Shown: positions 1 to 8,068 of the stretch, in pieces | How positions within the stretch are numbered: position 1 is the stretch's first letter | Layout of the letters: each line of letters opens with the position of its first letter | Assembly: GCA_946803715.1 (NCBI GenBank) | Contig: CAMPET010000252.1 | Span: 97,655 to 107,759, forward strand | Direction of reading: 5' to 3' | Length of the DNA: 10,105 nucleotides | Source of the DNA: Beroe ovata | Taxonomy: Eukaryota; Ctenophora; Nuda; Beroida; Beroidae | Translations under genes and position numbers: made by a program | The notes under the pieces: generated by a model | Databases searched by the model: none | Told to the model about the DNA's origin: nothing | What the model saw: only the letters and a program-made list of their open reading frames with translations

Positions 1-75
1 ACAATGAACAGACGGGTACAATGAAAAGATAAGATGAGTTGAGAGGGAGGATGATAACTAATTGTACTAACTCAC

Positions 76-3065
76 GGTGGATTGGTAACGTGTGCTAGCG
101 GGTTGTTTGGGTTGAGGAAAGTGGGAGTTCCCTCCACACGAGCCCACTTTCCCACGCTCGTATTTCCACCAATCACCGAGTAGAGAATGACGGCGTGTGC
201 CTCAACATGGCATCCACCCAACACTATGGAGTGTTTTACCCTCACGCCAGTGTCGATTACAGTGTTCGCACCAATAGTCACATTGGGACCCAACACCGCA
301 CCCTCAGACACCTGAACAATATCATACTTTCATACTCATTATTATACGTACTTTCGGGGCTGTAGCTCAAGCCAAGACTTATTCTGAGCGATCGACTGAG
401 CACTCATATAGACGTCTCCTGCTACGCAGTCGACATCTATATGAAATATACTATATAGTGTCCTAGATTCTATAAGTATTCTGTGAATGTCCTGTGTGTG
501 CGGAACACGCCTCTAAAGAACATAAAAGTCACACATCATTCCATGATTCTGAGGAAATGATTCATGCTATGCGGAAGCCAGGGACGGGTCTGTCAGTGGA
601 ACGCACACACGTACACACTACACACAGTAACATAACTAACTCTGGCAGTCGGATGGATAAGCACATCTCCAATGATATTAGCTCCGACTGCGAGAACTGA
701 CGGATCCTCCTCCCTTTGTTTACTGAGGTAAAACTGAGAAGCAAATACTGCAGAACCGGGCGTCTTAACCTGCAGACACCGGTCACCATGGTTACACTGG
801 TGATCATCGTTACCACAACTCTTACCATGGAGCCTATTGCCGGTCAGTCTGAGAACTATTTTCATACAAAAGTTAGGAGAGCTAATGGGGTGGGCTATCC
901 CCATAGCACTCCTCAGTCCTCACCTGACTCCAGAAACCGTGGTGTCTGAATACAAAGAGTCTGCCTGTTCCTGCAAACTGTGCTAAGATATTCCGTTCTA
1001 ACTGTATAACATCTGTGGGATCCGGTCCCCTCTGCAACTCCTGGTACAGCGACTGCGTGGGATGCGTCAGGTAGAGATATGAAGTACATGTTAACAGTAT
1101 ATCCTAACATGAGTACATGTTAACAGTATATCCTAACATGAGTACATGTTAACAGTAGAGTACACGTTAACAGTATATCCTAACATGAGTACATGTTAAC
1201 AGTATAACCTAACATGAGTACATGTTAACAGTATAGTACATGTTATCAGTTTATATTCACAGTACACCTTAGCAGCACATTAACAGTAGTTGCTAACAGT
1301 AGTTGTTTACAGTAAAATGTAACAGTAAATGTAACAGTACATGTCTGACTATAGTTCTGATACCTTGATGTGGTCCAGTACCCCCACGCCCAGCACATAA
1401 ACGCCGCAGTTTATCATGTTACTGACGAATGTCTCCGGCTTCTCAACATAGTGTTCAACCTGTGAAAATACAGTATTCACATAAGAAGACACCAAGTGGT
1501 ACAAAAATACATGAGAATCAACTGCAATGTAAAAAACCGTCGTATTTTCACCAATTACCACACAAATAACCTTGCACAAAAATATTTCACCGAAACGAGA
1601 CCTGAAGCTGGGTGTTCCCTACCTAATTTTGGCTCCGAATTCGAAGAAATGTTTGGACTTACTCATCTGCAAATTGGTGAAACTTTGAGGATTCGCTTGA
1701 GTGTGCACACAGATGAGAAATGGACGTTCACGTCTCAGAGAAGCAAGATAGAATCTCAATTCCATCGTTAATCGATTCAGCGCCCAAAAATACATTAGAG
1801 AATCCTTGATAGAATCCTTGATAGAATCCTTGATAGAATCCTTGATGTTTGTCGGATAATGGGACAAGAAATTCTGTCACAATTTTCACCCTGATACATC
1901 TCTAATCTGTGAGTCGCGGGAAAAATATTCTGAAGGAATAGGTAGCGCGACGCGCGCCTACATGCATTGATACAATATTCGCGGCTTACGCAAAGCAGTG
2001 GATTATTGGAAATTTGTGACATTTCGGCCCACTGGTTACAACACTACAATATGGTGTTTCTACATAGTGTTTCTTATGATCATGTAAAATGTTTCAACTC
2101 ACTGCGTTATTGTTTTCTCCGTTAGACACGATGCAACCGTAAAACATGCTGCTTTTACCTTCGACTTCAGTACTCATTACTGTAATGGCGTCAGAGCGAC
2201 TGAAAAAGATACCATTTATGACAACACCTAACCTAACCTCTCGTAGGCTTCTGTTGAAGTCCACCTGTGCTCCAGTCCAGTAGCGAATATGAAGATAGAT
2301 CGAACAGATATTATGTATTAACATTACCCATGGCGGATATGGCAGTTTAGCATCTCTTGTAGCGGGAAATTGGAGCACACATCTGCGTTCAGCACGAAGA
2401 ATGTAGTTGTGTCTCCACGTCGTATTTGATCTCGGAAATGATAAATGCCTCCGGCTGTAAGAATGAGAAATTGTTACGAAACACGATATGTAACATGCTG
2501 TTGCAATACAATGGTAAGTAACATGGTAAGTAGCAAGGTATGTAATAACCTGTGCCTAGTGGTTTGTATTCTTGTAAGTAGGTTACTGTCACGCTGTATT
2601 GCTGTGTCATCTGTAGTTGGGTGGAACAATGGTTCACTGTTCCAATTAAGAGACAGTGCAACACATACCCTATTCAAACACTGGCACTGCGCTTATTACA
2701 TTAAAATGACGTGAATCACTGGGAACACGCAGTGATTGAGAATCAGCGATTGCCGGGAAATTTGTGTATTCCGATAATCGCTCACCACTAATGATTGTAT
2801 AGTCACTAATGAGGAACCTAATCAGGGAAATCAGTGGACTGAAACGGATTACTACCTGACGAACAAATGTCGACATATCGGCTGTCGGTTCTGATCCAAT
2901 AAGGATAACTTCCTGCATATCATTGAGCTTGCTGCACCCTTCTATGTGATGCTCTATCATAGGCCGCCCTGCGAGGGGAAAAAGCGGCTTTGCTATCTCC
3001 AGAGATAGAGGTCTGAACCTCGTCCCCTTACCCGGACCACCAACTAGAATAACAGCTTTTACCAT
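76..3065 (-). CDS. GMPPA: Mannose-1-phosphate guanylyltransferase regulatory subunit alpha, 3'-partial, 8 visible exons
   Basis: Exons in transcript order: 3065-2856, 2610-2550, 2454-2328, 2199-2103, 1459-1364, 1052-924, 769-641, 311-76. Together they give 1085 nt (361 codons plus 2 nt), and every junction keeps frame with GT-AG introns. The N-terminal nucleotidyltransferase domain has the signature [13 protein letters not shown] (residues 9-21), Lys26-Pro, GTAGG (89-93) and NAD at 113-115. The C-terminal half is a left-handed beta-helix of hexapeptide repeats (exons 7-8, ending near VEGTP). The GGP-x-KGTRFRPL form and the whole alignment fit GMPPA rather than the catalytic GMPPB. In vertebrates GMPPA binds GDP-mannose and restrains GMPPB in the cytosol, so the role here is inferred. 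About 55-60 C-terminal residues should lie left of the window, since exon 8 ends at a GTGAGT donor in phase 2. The intron 2 donor, GTTATT, is non-consensus but is required for phase. The start is the first ATG of the conserved frame, 1 nt after a strong splice-acceptor sequence. Confidence 0.93.
312..640 (-). other. GMPPA intron 7, with a stem-loop
   Basis: This 329-nt intron lies between the donor GTTAGT (640-635) and an acceptor ending TTCAG (316-312). I see no coding potential that matches a family. It contains the inverted repeat annotated at 405-443; otherwise it is AT-rich with short ACAC runs near 600-625. Confidence 0.85.
405..443. repeat. Inverted repeat / stem-loop in GMPPA intron 7
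   Basis: CATATAGACGTC (405-416) pairs with GACATCTATATG (432-443). The stem is 12 bp with one mismatch, which becomes a G.U wobble in the minus-strand transcript. The loop holds a further 4-bp stem, CTGC (419-422) with GCAG (426-429), closing on three bases. No function is known. Confidence 0.75.
778..844. repeat. Imperfect inverted repeat in GMPPA intron 6
   Basis: ACCGGT plus ACCATGG (778-791) recur in inverted order as ACCATGG (824-830) and CCGGT (840-844), with a longer spacer on the right side. The arms surround a TGATCA palindrome (801-806). This sits wholly inside the 154-nt intron 770-923. Confidence 0.5.
1084..1343. repeat. 29-bp minisatellite in GMPPA intron 5, with a degenerate tail
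   Basis: The unit begins GTACATGTTAACAGTATA and ends TCCTAACATGA (29 bp). Copies start at 1084, 1113, 1142 (cut to 16 bp, then GA), 1160, 1189, 1218 (cut to 18 bp) and 1236 (diverged). From about 1262 to 1343 the array decays into irregular (T)AACAGTA motifs. Each full unit contains TGTTA...TAACA arms that could fold as a small hairpin. The array fills most of the 311-nt intron between exons 5 and 6 and does not touch coding sequence. Confidence 0.93.
1799..1846. repeat. Perfect 4 x 12-bp tandem repeat
   Basis: AGAATCCTTGAT is repeated four times without a mismatch (1799-1810, 1811-1822, 1823-1834, 1835-1846) inside GMPPA intron 4. Identity between copies suggests recent expansion. Confidence 0.95.
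1942..1961. repeat. CpG-rich imperfect palindrome in intron 4
   Basis: GTAG and CTAC arms enclose GCGCGACGCGCGC (1945-1957), which is nearly self-complementary. Its density of CpG stands out in an otherwise AT-rich intron. No binding protein can be named. Confidence 0.5.
2714..2782. repeat. Two adjacent stem-loops in GMPPA intron 1
   Basis: AATCACTG (2714-2721) pairs perfectly with CAGTGATT (2730-2737) across 8 nt. Just downstream AGCGATT (2745-2751) pairs with AATCGCT (2776-2782), with partial pairing inside the loop. Both lie in the 245-nt intron 2611-2855. Confidence 0.6.
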
Positions 3066-3087
3066 ACTGGAGTAGAGCACAGGTTAG
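3066..3087 (-). promoter_or_regulatory. Splice-acceptor-like signal 1 nt before the GMPPA start codon
   Basis: Read on the minus strand, CTAAC (3087-3083) is followed by a pyrimidine-rich stretch ending CTCCAG (to 3067), then one T and ATG. This is a good branch point, tract and acceptor arrangement. It implies that the GMPPA leader is joined by splicing, either from an upstream 5'UTR exon or from a trans-spliced leader. I see no strong GTAAGT or GTGAGT donor on the minus strand between 3088 and 3270. A weak GTAATG lies near 3195. Confidence 0.6.
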
Positions 3088-3095
3088 TGACTAAT

Positions 3096-3134
3096 AAATG
3101 TCAATACCAAATGTCAATACTAAATGTCAATATG
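3096..3134. repeat. 3 x 13-bp tandem repeat between HSPA14 and GMPPA
   Basis: AAATGTCAATACC, AAATGTCAATACT and AAATGTCAATATG follow one another (3096-3108, 3109-3121, 3122-3134). They sit in the 205-bp gap (3066-3270) that must carry the HSPA14 3' end and any private GMPPA promoter. I found no clear AATAAA on the minus strand in this gap. Confidence 0.9.
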
Positions 3135-3270
3135 ATGAGTGTTAAATCACAAGCACCATGTATATCTCCACGGTGGCTAGAATACAGGCATTACTATGGC
3201 ACACATGAGGAGTGTAGAAAGGAGTGAATTCAGTGCAAAACACATGTCTCATATTAAAAACATTTGAAAC

Positions 3271-4713
3271 CTATGCCCCGCTAAAACCGGGTAGAGAAAA
3301 TGAAGTTCTCTCATTGCTACTGAGATCTTTCAGTGTTCCTTCTAAACTCAGATCCTCTGACATTTCAAGATGGAGGGATATTCTACACTTTTCCTCACTT
3401 TGTGCCAGAGCTGCTTTAACTAAACACTTCCCATCTGCCGTCTCTATGTAGAGCACACTGCCATCCCCGATTTCAATATCCGTCTCGTGGGGAAGGGGAG
3501 TGTCCTCGGCAATAGCTACAGTACTGCACTCCCCAACCCGCACACACACAGTTTGCGGGCACACCGGGACTGAGACCGTTCCATCCTCAAGAATGTCAAT
3601 CATCTCCCCCACTTGCCGGTGTTTGGAGAGTGTCGCCCAGTGACAAGCAGCGCCCAGAGCTATCTCCTCATCTGGTGTTTGCACGAGGATAGAGGAGTGC
3701 GGGAACAGCGAGGTGAGGAGGGCCTGCACTTTGGGTACCTTACAACTCCCCCCCGATAGGTACACTCTCTGTATTGAGATATCGCTATGCTTGGCAAGCT
3801 GATCGTCAACAACTTGCCGCATCTTCTGCAAATCATTCTGTATGAGCGTTTCAAACCTCGGTCTCGATAAGCTGGTTACAAGATCAATTCCATCGAACAA
3901 GCTCTCAATATTACACTCAGCAGTGTTAAGAGTACTCAGATTGTGTTTTGCTGCTTTGGCCGCCCTGAGTATTTTACTCATGCTCCTCGGGTTTTCCTCC
4001 ACCCTACACCTGTTCTTCCTGTTAAAATCTTCGCACAGGAATTTGCCCACAGATTTGTCGAACAGCACTCCACCCAGTTGTGTTTCCACATGATCCAGCA
4101 CAGAGTACATTCCCGCCATGGCGTGGATGAGGGTGATAGACATGGTGTGGCCCCCAACACGGACAACAGCGTGATTTCCCTCAGTGGGTGCGGATTCAGG
4201 GCGGAGCAGGACTGCCAGAGCATCTGGCACTGTTCCAACTACTCTGAACCCAGCAGCCGTGGCACACTTCTTCATTGTACTGATGAACACCGGGGAGGAA
4301 GAGAGGGGAAGAGCAATCACTGCGTCATGACTACCCTCACCAGGGGCACTGTCAGCAGTTTCCTTCAGATTCTCAAAAACACATTTCACAAGAGCACTCA
4401 CTCCTTTCCTCAAAACGTTGCTAAAGTTAACAATGATCTCATCATTGTGTTGCTCCAGTTTGCAAGCCTGGTTATGCACAACATTCTCCAGTTTCTGACC
4501 AATCATACTCTTCAGACAGGATACGGCATTGACTGGCTGACGGGTTGAAATCTGCACGGCGGGGGATCCGGTGACCAGATCCCCCTCTAAATTCGCAACA
4601 AGAGCAGCAGTGTTCCTCTCCCCAGCACTGTTTGCTATAACTTCACTCCGCTCACCACGCCACACGGAGATGTAAGCGTTTGTGTTTCCGAAGGATATGC
4701 CAACCCCATTCAT
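3271..4713 (-). CDS. HSPA14: HSPA14-like divergent Hsp70 (ribosome-associated Hsp70L1 family), single exon
   Basis: The 480 codons form one frame; human HSPA14 has 509. Hsp70 ATPase-domain landmarks occur in order: phosphate-1 region GISFGNTNAYISV (5-17), phosphate-2 region VRVGGHTMSIT (184-194), SLSRPRFE (281-288) and the adenosine motif YLSGGSCKVPKVQ (318-330). A short beta-rich substrate-binding region follows (about 380-480), without the helical lid and EEVD tail of canonical Hsp70, as in the HSPA14 family. HSPA14 pairs with a DNAJC2 (zuotin/MPP11) J-protein at the ribosome; that partnership is family knowledge. The conserved Asp of DLGGGT is Arg185 here (Lys in human HSPA14), and the usual EP(T/S)AA is VPDALA (162-167), so ATP hydrolysis may be weak. 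The first in-frame ATG after the upstream TAA is at 4713. A TCCTAG acceptor-like sequence lies 1 nt before it. Confidence 0.93.
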   Translation of the reverse strand: MNGVGISFGNTNAYISVWRGERSEVIANSAGERNTAALVANLEGDLVTGSPAVQISTRQPVNAVSCLKSMIGQKLENVVHNQACKLEQHNDEIIVNFSNVLRKGVSALVKCVFENLKETADSAPGEGSHDAVIALPLSSSPVFISTMKKCATAAGFRVVGTVPDALAVLLRPESAPTEGNHAVVRVGGHTMSITLIHAMAGMYSVLDHVETQLGGVLFDKSVGKFLCEDFNRKNRCRVEENPRSMSKILRAAKAAKHNLSTLNTAECNIESLFDGIDLVTSLSRPRFETLIQNDLQKMRQVVDDQLAKHSDISIQRVYLSGGSCKVPKVQALLTSLFPHSSILVQTPDEEIALGAACHWATLSKHRQVGEMIDILEDGTVSVPVCPQTVCVRVGECSTVAIAEDTPLPHETDIEIGDGSVLYIETADGKCLVKAALAQSEEKCRISLHLEMSEDLSLEGTLKDLSSNERTSFSLPGFSGA

Positions 4714-5267
4714 CCTAGGAAATATGATTGAATGGTGTTGATTAATTATACCATGCTGTCTATGTTTGGCAAGGGAAAATGGATTAACTATTGCAAGAGA
4801 TTCTATTATTGAACTGAATTTTTATCCAATAAAAGAATAAAATTACAGAGTTATCTTCCCGGCATTCAACTCAATCATTGGTTCAAATGTGGTAGGGACA
4901 TCAAAGTTTCTTGTCCATAAAGATTGCGAATACAAATGACTCTCGATTTCATTTGTTGAGCTCGCAAAATCAGAGGAAAAACAGAATTTAATCATTCTCT
5001 ACTTGATATACAATGCGACTCTTGAATATAACCCCACTCACACAAATCACTAAAGATTGGTTTGACACCATGTAACATTACGTTTATCCAATATTCGTTG
5101 CGGTAGTTTGTTTATAGTCCACTTAAGAATATTACCGAATCAAAATTCGATCATGATCTCATCAAAACCAAATACTTTCCCCATTTCATTTTTTCAACTC
5201 CTAATCCTTCTATTTGTTAATTCTCGGGAAAGATAACACAGTACATGATCTACACTCATTCGTTTCT
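4714..5267. other. Spacer between HSPA14 start and MSRA stop
   Basis: This 554-bp AT-rich stretch should hold the HSPA14 promoter or leader and the MSRA 3'UTR. On the minus strand CATATTTCCTAG then G precedes the HSPA14 ATG, resembling a 3' splice site. ATTGGATAAAAAT near 4831-4819 resembles an inverted CCAAT box next to an A/T box, but this is weak. I see no heat-shock element built of alternating GAA/TTC, no RNA gene and no convincing minus-strand AATAAA after the MSRA stop. Confidence 0.55.
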
Positions 5268-7235
5268 TCACATAGTGCATTTAACACCCGTCCCTCTCAT
5301 GGAACAGTAACCTCCTGGATTCTTATGCAAATATTGTTGATGATAGTCCTCAGCATAGTAGAAAACAGAGTCGAGTTTAATTTCTGTAGTAATTTTTCCT
5401 GAAAAATGGTACACTTAAATACCTAAGCATCATCGGGTTATGTCACTCACATGTCACTCACATGCAATAATTGTCGACCCTTTGGGCCCATCCCTTAATT
5501 ATCAGCATTCAGCACCGAAATATTATGAACAATATTGTTTATTGATCGATACTTGCACAAGCTAACCTTTTGAAGCATTATCCAGATTTTGTTGATAGAT
5601 TTGGGCACTTTTTTCAGCACTTGATAACTGATCATTACTGCTGCAATATATAGCTGATCTGTAAGTCGGACCTGGATAGATAAACTGTTAACAAAAGCTT
5701 ACAAAGGCTCCTGGAGAGCAGAATTTCTTTATAAAAAACATACCCCAGTCATTTCCTTGCCTATCCTTTGTAGTTGGATCATGGTTTTCCCAAAATGTCT
5801 TGAGCAACTCATCATAGGTCACCTGATCGGGGTGGTATACAACTCTAACTACTTCCGCGTGTCCTGTCTTCTGTGTACAGGTTTCTTCATAGGTGGGATT
5901 GGGAGTGAAACCACCTGCGTATCCTACCTGAACAAGGATATAATTCAAATCATGACTTTGCACAGCAACCATTATCAAAGTTCGAAAAGTGTCAATCTAT
6001 CAAACTCATCATAACTATAAGGCCCGTCAGTTGGGTGAGATAATTGATATGCAAAGAATCAAATACGACGTAAATCCTAGCTGCATCAAGGGGCAATGTT
6101 CCAAAGAGGGAGTGGTGTCAAGAGAGAATAGTGTGAAGCAGTAATGATGTCAACAGATTTCGAACAGGAGTGGTGTCAAGAGAAGTAGTGTCAGCAGAAA
6201 GTGATGTCGAGCGGGGGTTGGGTCAAGAGAAGTAGTGTCAAGATTACGTGGTGTCGAGAGTGAGTTGCTTCAAGTGAGAAAAGTGTGAGGCAGATGTTGA
6301 TTTTTTTCGGTACTTTTGGACCGACCTTCATTCTTAACCACTGTCTCCTTTAGCAATGAAATGATGTTAGTTCCTTGGATGTATAGACCAGCATAGGATG
6401 TCAAAAAAGTAGTGTCAGTGGATAGTTATGTCGAGAAGGAGTGGTGTCGAGAAAACGTGGTGTCAAGTGAGAATAATGTCAAGTAAGAATAATGTCAGGA
6501 TGAAGTGCTGTCAACAAACAGGGAGTGATTTCAGCAAAAAGTAGTGTCGGCAGATATTGATGTCAAGAGGGAGTGGTATCAAGTGTGAAAAGTTTAAAGG
6601 GGAAGGGATGCCAATAAAAGTAGTGTCAGCAGATAGTGATGCCAATTATATCAACAGGTTGATCATAAACCCAACATTACACAACCTATTATTGGTCATA
6701 ATTTAATTTTGATTAATCAACTAACAGCTTTGAATTAAACAATTGACCATTCAGTAATGGACTTTACTTACATGAGTAGAATAAACACCCTTCAAGTTCC
6801 AGAACTTTCGTTCAACTCCCCAAAAACAACCCATTCCAAACATGGCTGACTTTGTATCATCCGGAAATGGAGGAAACATCTTGTTCCCATTCACAGCATG
6901 GGCTTCAGATATACCCTGAATCAATCAATATTTAACAATTTTCATGCTTTTGCAGATATCATTTGCTTATTTGATTTCCCTATTTGGATCTTTTTACTCA
7001 TCTAAATCTTCCACTCCAAAAATAAGTTCACTCATACCTTTCATTCACTCATAATGACAGCATCAAATCATCTCACAGATAAATATTTGACTCAACCATT
7101 TTAGCATAGAGCAGTGATTGATAAGAGCGAATCCATAAATACCTGCATTGGATTTGAACGTCCTTGGAGTGCAGTTGCAGCAGTAACATTGGCTAAACCC
7201 ATAAGACCCCAGAAATGTCTCCTAATCAGTAACAT
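5268..7235 (-). CDS. MSRA: Peptide-methionine (S)-S-oxide reductase, five exons, complete
   Basis: Exons: 7235-7143, 6915-6772, 5927-5744, 5671-5567, 5398-5268, giving 657 nt, 218 residues and TGA. All junctions are in phase and GT-AG. GCFWG (60-64) carries the catalytic Cys61 that attacks the sulfoxide, and FWGVERKFW follows. YAEDYHQQY and the resolving cysteines Cys207 and Cys216 near the C-terminus match human Cys218 and Cys227 in spacing. MsrA reduces methionine-S-sulfoxide in proteins, recycled by thioredoxin. The first 34 residues ([16 protein letters not shown] onward) contain arginines and no acidic residue, like a mitochondrial presequence. The chosen ATG has an in-frame TAG directly before it; Met12 is an alternative cytosolic start. 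Oddity: the usual GND-x-GTQYRS reads GNDWGPTYRS at the exon 3/4 junction. Confidence 0.95.
5440..5461. repeat. 11-bp direct tandem repeat in MSRA intron 4
   Basis: ATGTCACTCAC occurs twice back to back (5440-5450, 5451-5461) and ATG follows. It lies in the 168-nt intron 5399-5566, about 40 nt upstream (in transcript terms) of the last exon's acceptor. Confidence 0.9.
5928..6771 (-). other. MSRA intron 2 (844 nt), mostly minisatellite
   Basis: The donor is GTAAGT (6771-6766) and the acceptor ends TTGTTCAG (to 5928). About half of it is the degenerate tandem repeat annotated at 6105-6650. The rest is AT-rich, with no coding frame that resembles a protein family. Confidence 0.85.
6105..6650. 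repeat. Degenerate minisatellite, about 16-bp unit with a three-unit higher order
   Basis: The core GTGTCAAG / GATGTCAAG / GTGTCAGCAG recurs roughly every 14-18 bases in two blocks, about 6105-6300 and 6397-6650. A non-repetitive stretch of about 95 bp separates them (T-run near 6301-6307). A composite of AGTAGTGTCAGCAG, then ATAGTGATGTCAAG, then GGGAGTGGTGTCAAG recurs in this order (for example from about 6187, 6409 and 6539). This suggests a unit of about 48 bp made of three diverged subunits. Copies differ at many positions, so the array is old. Confidence 0.85.
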
Positions 7236-7589
7236 CTAGTTTACATACCATTTTAATCTTAAACTAAATATTAGCAATATGGGAAAGACAAGCTCTGCTG
7301 AAAACTCGTTCCCACATTGCATGACCCAAACTATGACATTTCAGTTCACAAGAGAGTTCTAAAAAGGTCAAATAAAAATAGGATAAATTACATAGCCACT
7401 TTGTCAGTTCACAATGAAGAAATGGGGCATGCAACGTGTGCAATTAAAAACCATTAATTAATGTAAACCAATAACCATGTTTATAAAAATGGTGTTGCTG
7501 AAAAATTATACAATTTCAGTGAAATCAATTTTTTCAAAAACACATGCTTTACGACTACAAGCCAATAGAATTAAGTGTACTCTTAAATT

Positions 7590-7745
7590 TTGCGCGCGCG
7601 ACACAAATCCGGGGGGTCGCAGCTGCAAAAGCAAAAACACAAATCTGGCAATTCACAGTTGTAAAACTTAATTCAATAAAGCCCAATTTTTGTAAAATCG
7701 GATTTATTATAATTTTAAATGAGATTCCCTCGTCGCGCCGCGCAA
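7590..7745. mobile_element. Possible small non-autonomous element bounded by GC-rich inverted repeats
   Basis: TTGCGCGCGCGAC (7590-7602) is the near-perfect inverse of GTCGCGCCGCGCAA (7732-7745), differing by one base of length. They enclose 129 bp that is more GC-rich near the left arm (a GGGGGGTCGCAGCTGC stretch around 7611-7625). The compact IR-bounded unit in AT-rich flanks is MITE-like. I could not find a clear target-site duplication, so the call stays tentative. Confidence 0.3.
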
Positions 7746-8030
7746 TGACAAATTGCATCCATGGCCATAAAGAAAACAATTTTTATTTAACATGATATAT
7801 TTTTGTTAGTGCCTTACAGCAACTGATATACTTACATTTTTCTTGTATTAATCATTGCGATATTGTTGCAAAAGTGGTCATGTAGTTTATTTTTTATTTA
7901 CCCGTTTTCATGTTATACATATTCGTTCTTTCGATTGTACTGAGTTATTCTATATTTCATTCTTGTTGATTTTGGTAATCATCTTGACCAGTAGGGGATA
8001 ATAATGATAATTAATAAATTGAAGTTTAAA

Positions 8031-8068
8031 AACACTGCTTTTAAGACAAGCTTATACTCAGCAGTGTT
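8031..8068. repeat. 9-bp perfect inverted repeat upstream of the NDE1/NDEL1 gene
   Basis: AACACTGCT (8031-8039) pairs with AGCAGTGTT (8060-8068) across a 20-nt loop that contains AAGCTT. It lies about 400 bp before the putative first exon end. Function unknown. Confidence 0.6.

Larger units (their letters stand above)
1460..2102 (-). other. GMPPA intron 4 (643 nt), no gene seen
   Basis: This is the longest GMPPA intron. The donor is GTGAGT (2102-2097) and the acceptor ends TTTTCACAG (to 1460). Frames of 75-91 codons cross it on both strands, but none resembles a known family and they overlap each other. It holds the 12-bp array at 1799-1846 and a CpG-rich imperfect palindrome at 1942-1961. 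Confidence 0.8.

Noticed and set aside
356-430. tRNA-like start (GGGGCTGTAGCTCAAGCC) resembling an A box
   Set aside because: There is no B box (GGTTCGANTCC-like), no matching acceptor stem and no anticodon arm downstream; it lies in GMPPA intron 7.
1084-1343. CRISPR-like array of about 29-bp repeats
   Set aside because: The units are directly adjacent with no unique spacers, and they lie in an intron of an animal gene; this is a minisatellite.
1496-1771. 91-codon plus-strand frame in GMPPA intron 4
   Set aside because: It matches no recognisable family, overlaps minus-strand frames of similar length, and spans the exon-free interior of a well-defined intron.
2511-2545. Plus-strand run of GTAAGT/GTATGT donor-like words (ATGGTAAGTA twice)
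   Set aside because: It is antisense to GMPPA intron 2 and best explained as a short local duplication of 12 bp; no plus-strand exon supports it.
3943-4548. 201-codon plus-strand open frame opposite HSPA14
   Set aside because: It lies entirely antisense to a well-supported conserved coding exon, resembles no family and is explained as a shadow of that frame.
7477-7795. Three overlapping 64-83 codon frames on both strands in the MSRA-NDE spacer
   Set aside because: They are mutually overlapping, short and unlike any family. They coincide with the GC-rich patch, where stops are scarcer by composition.
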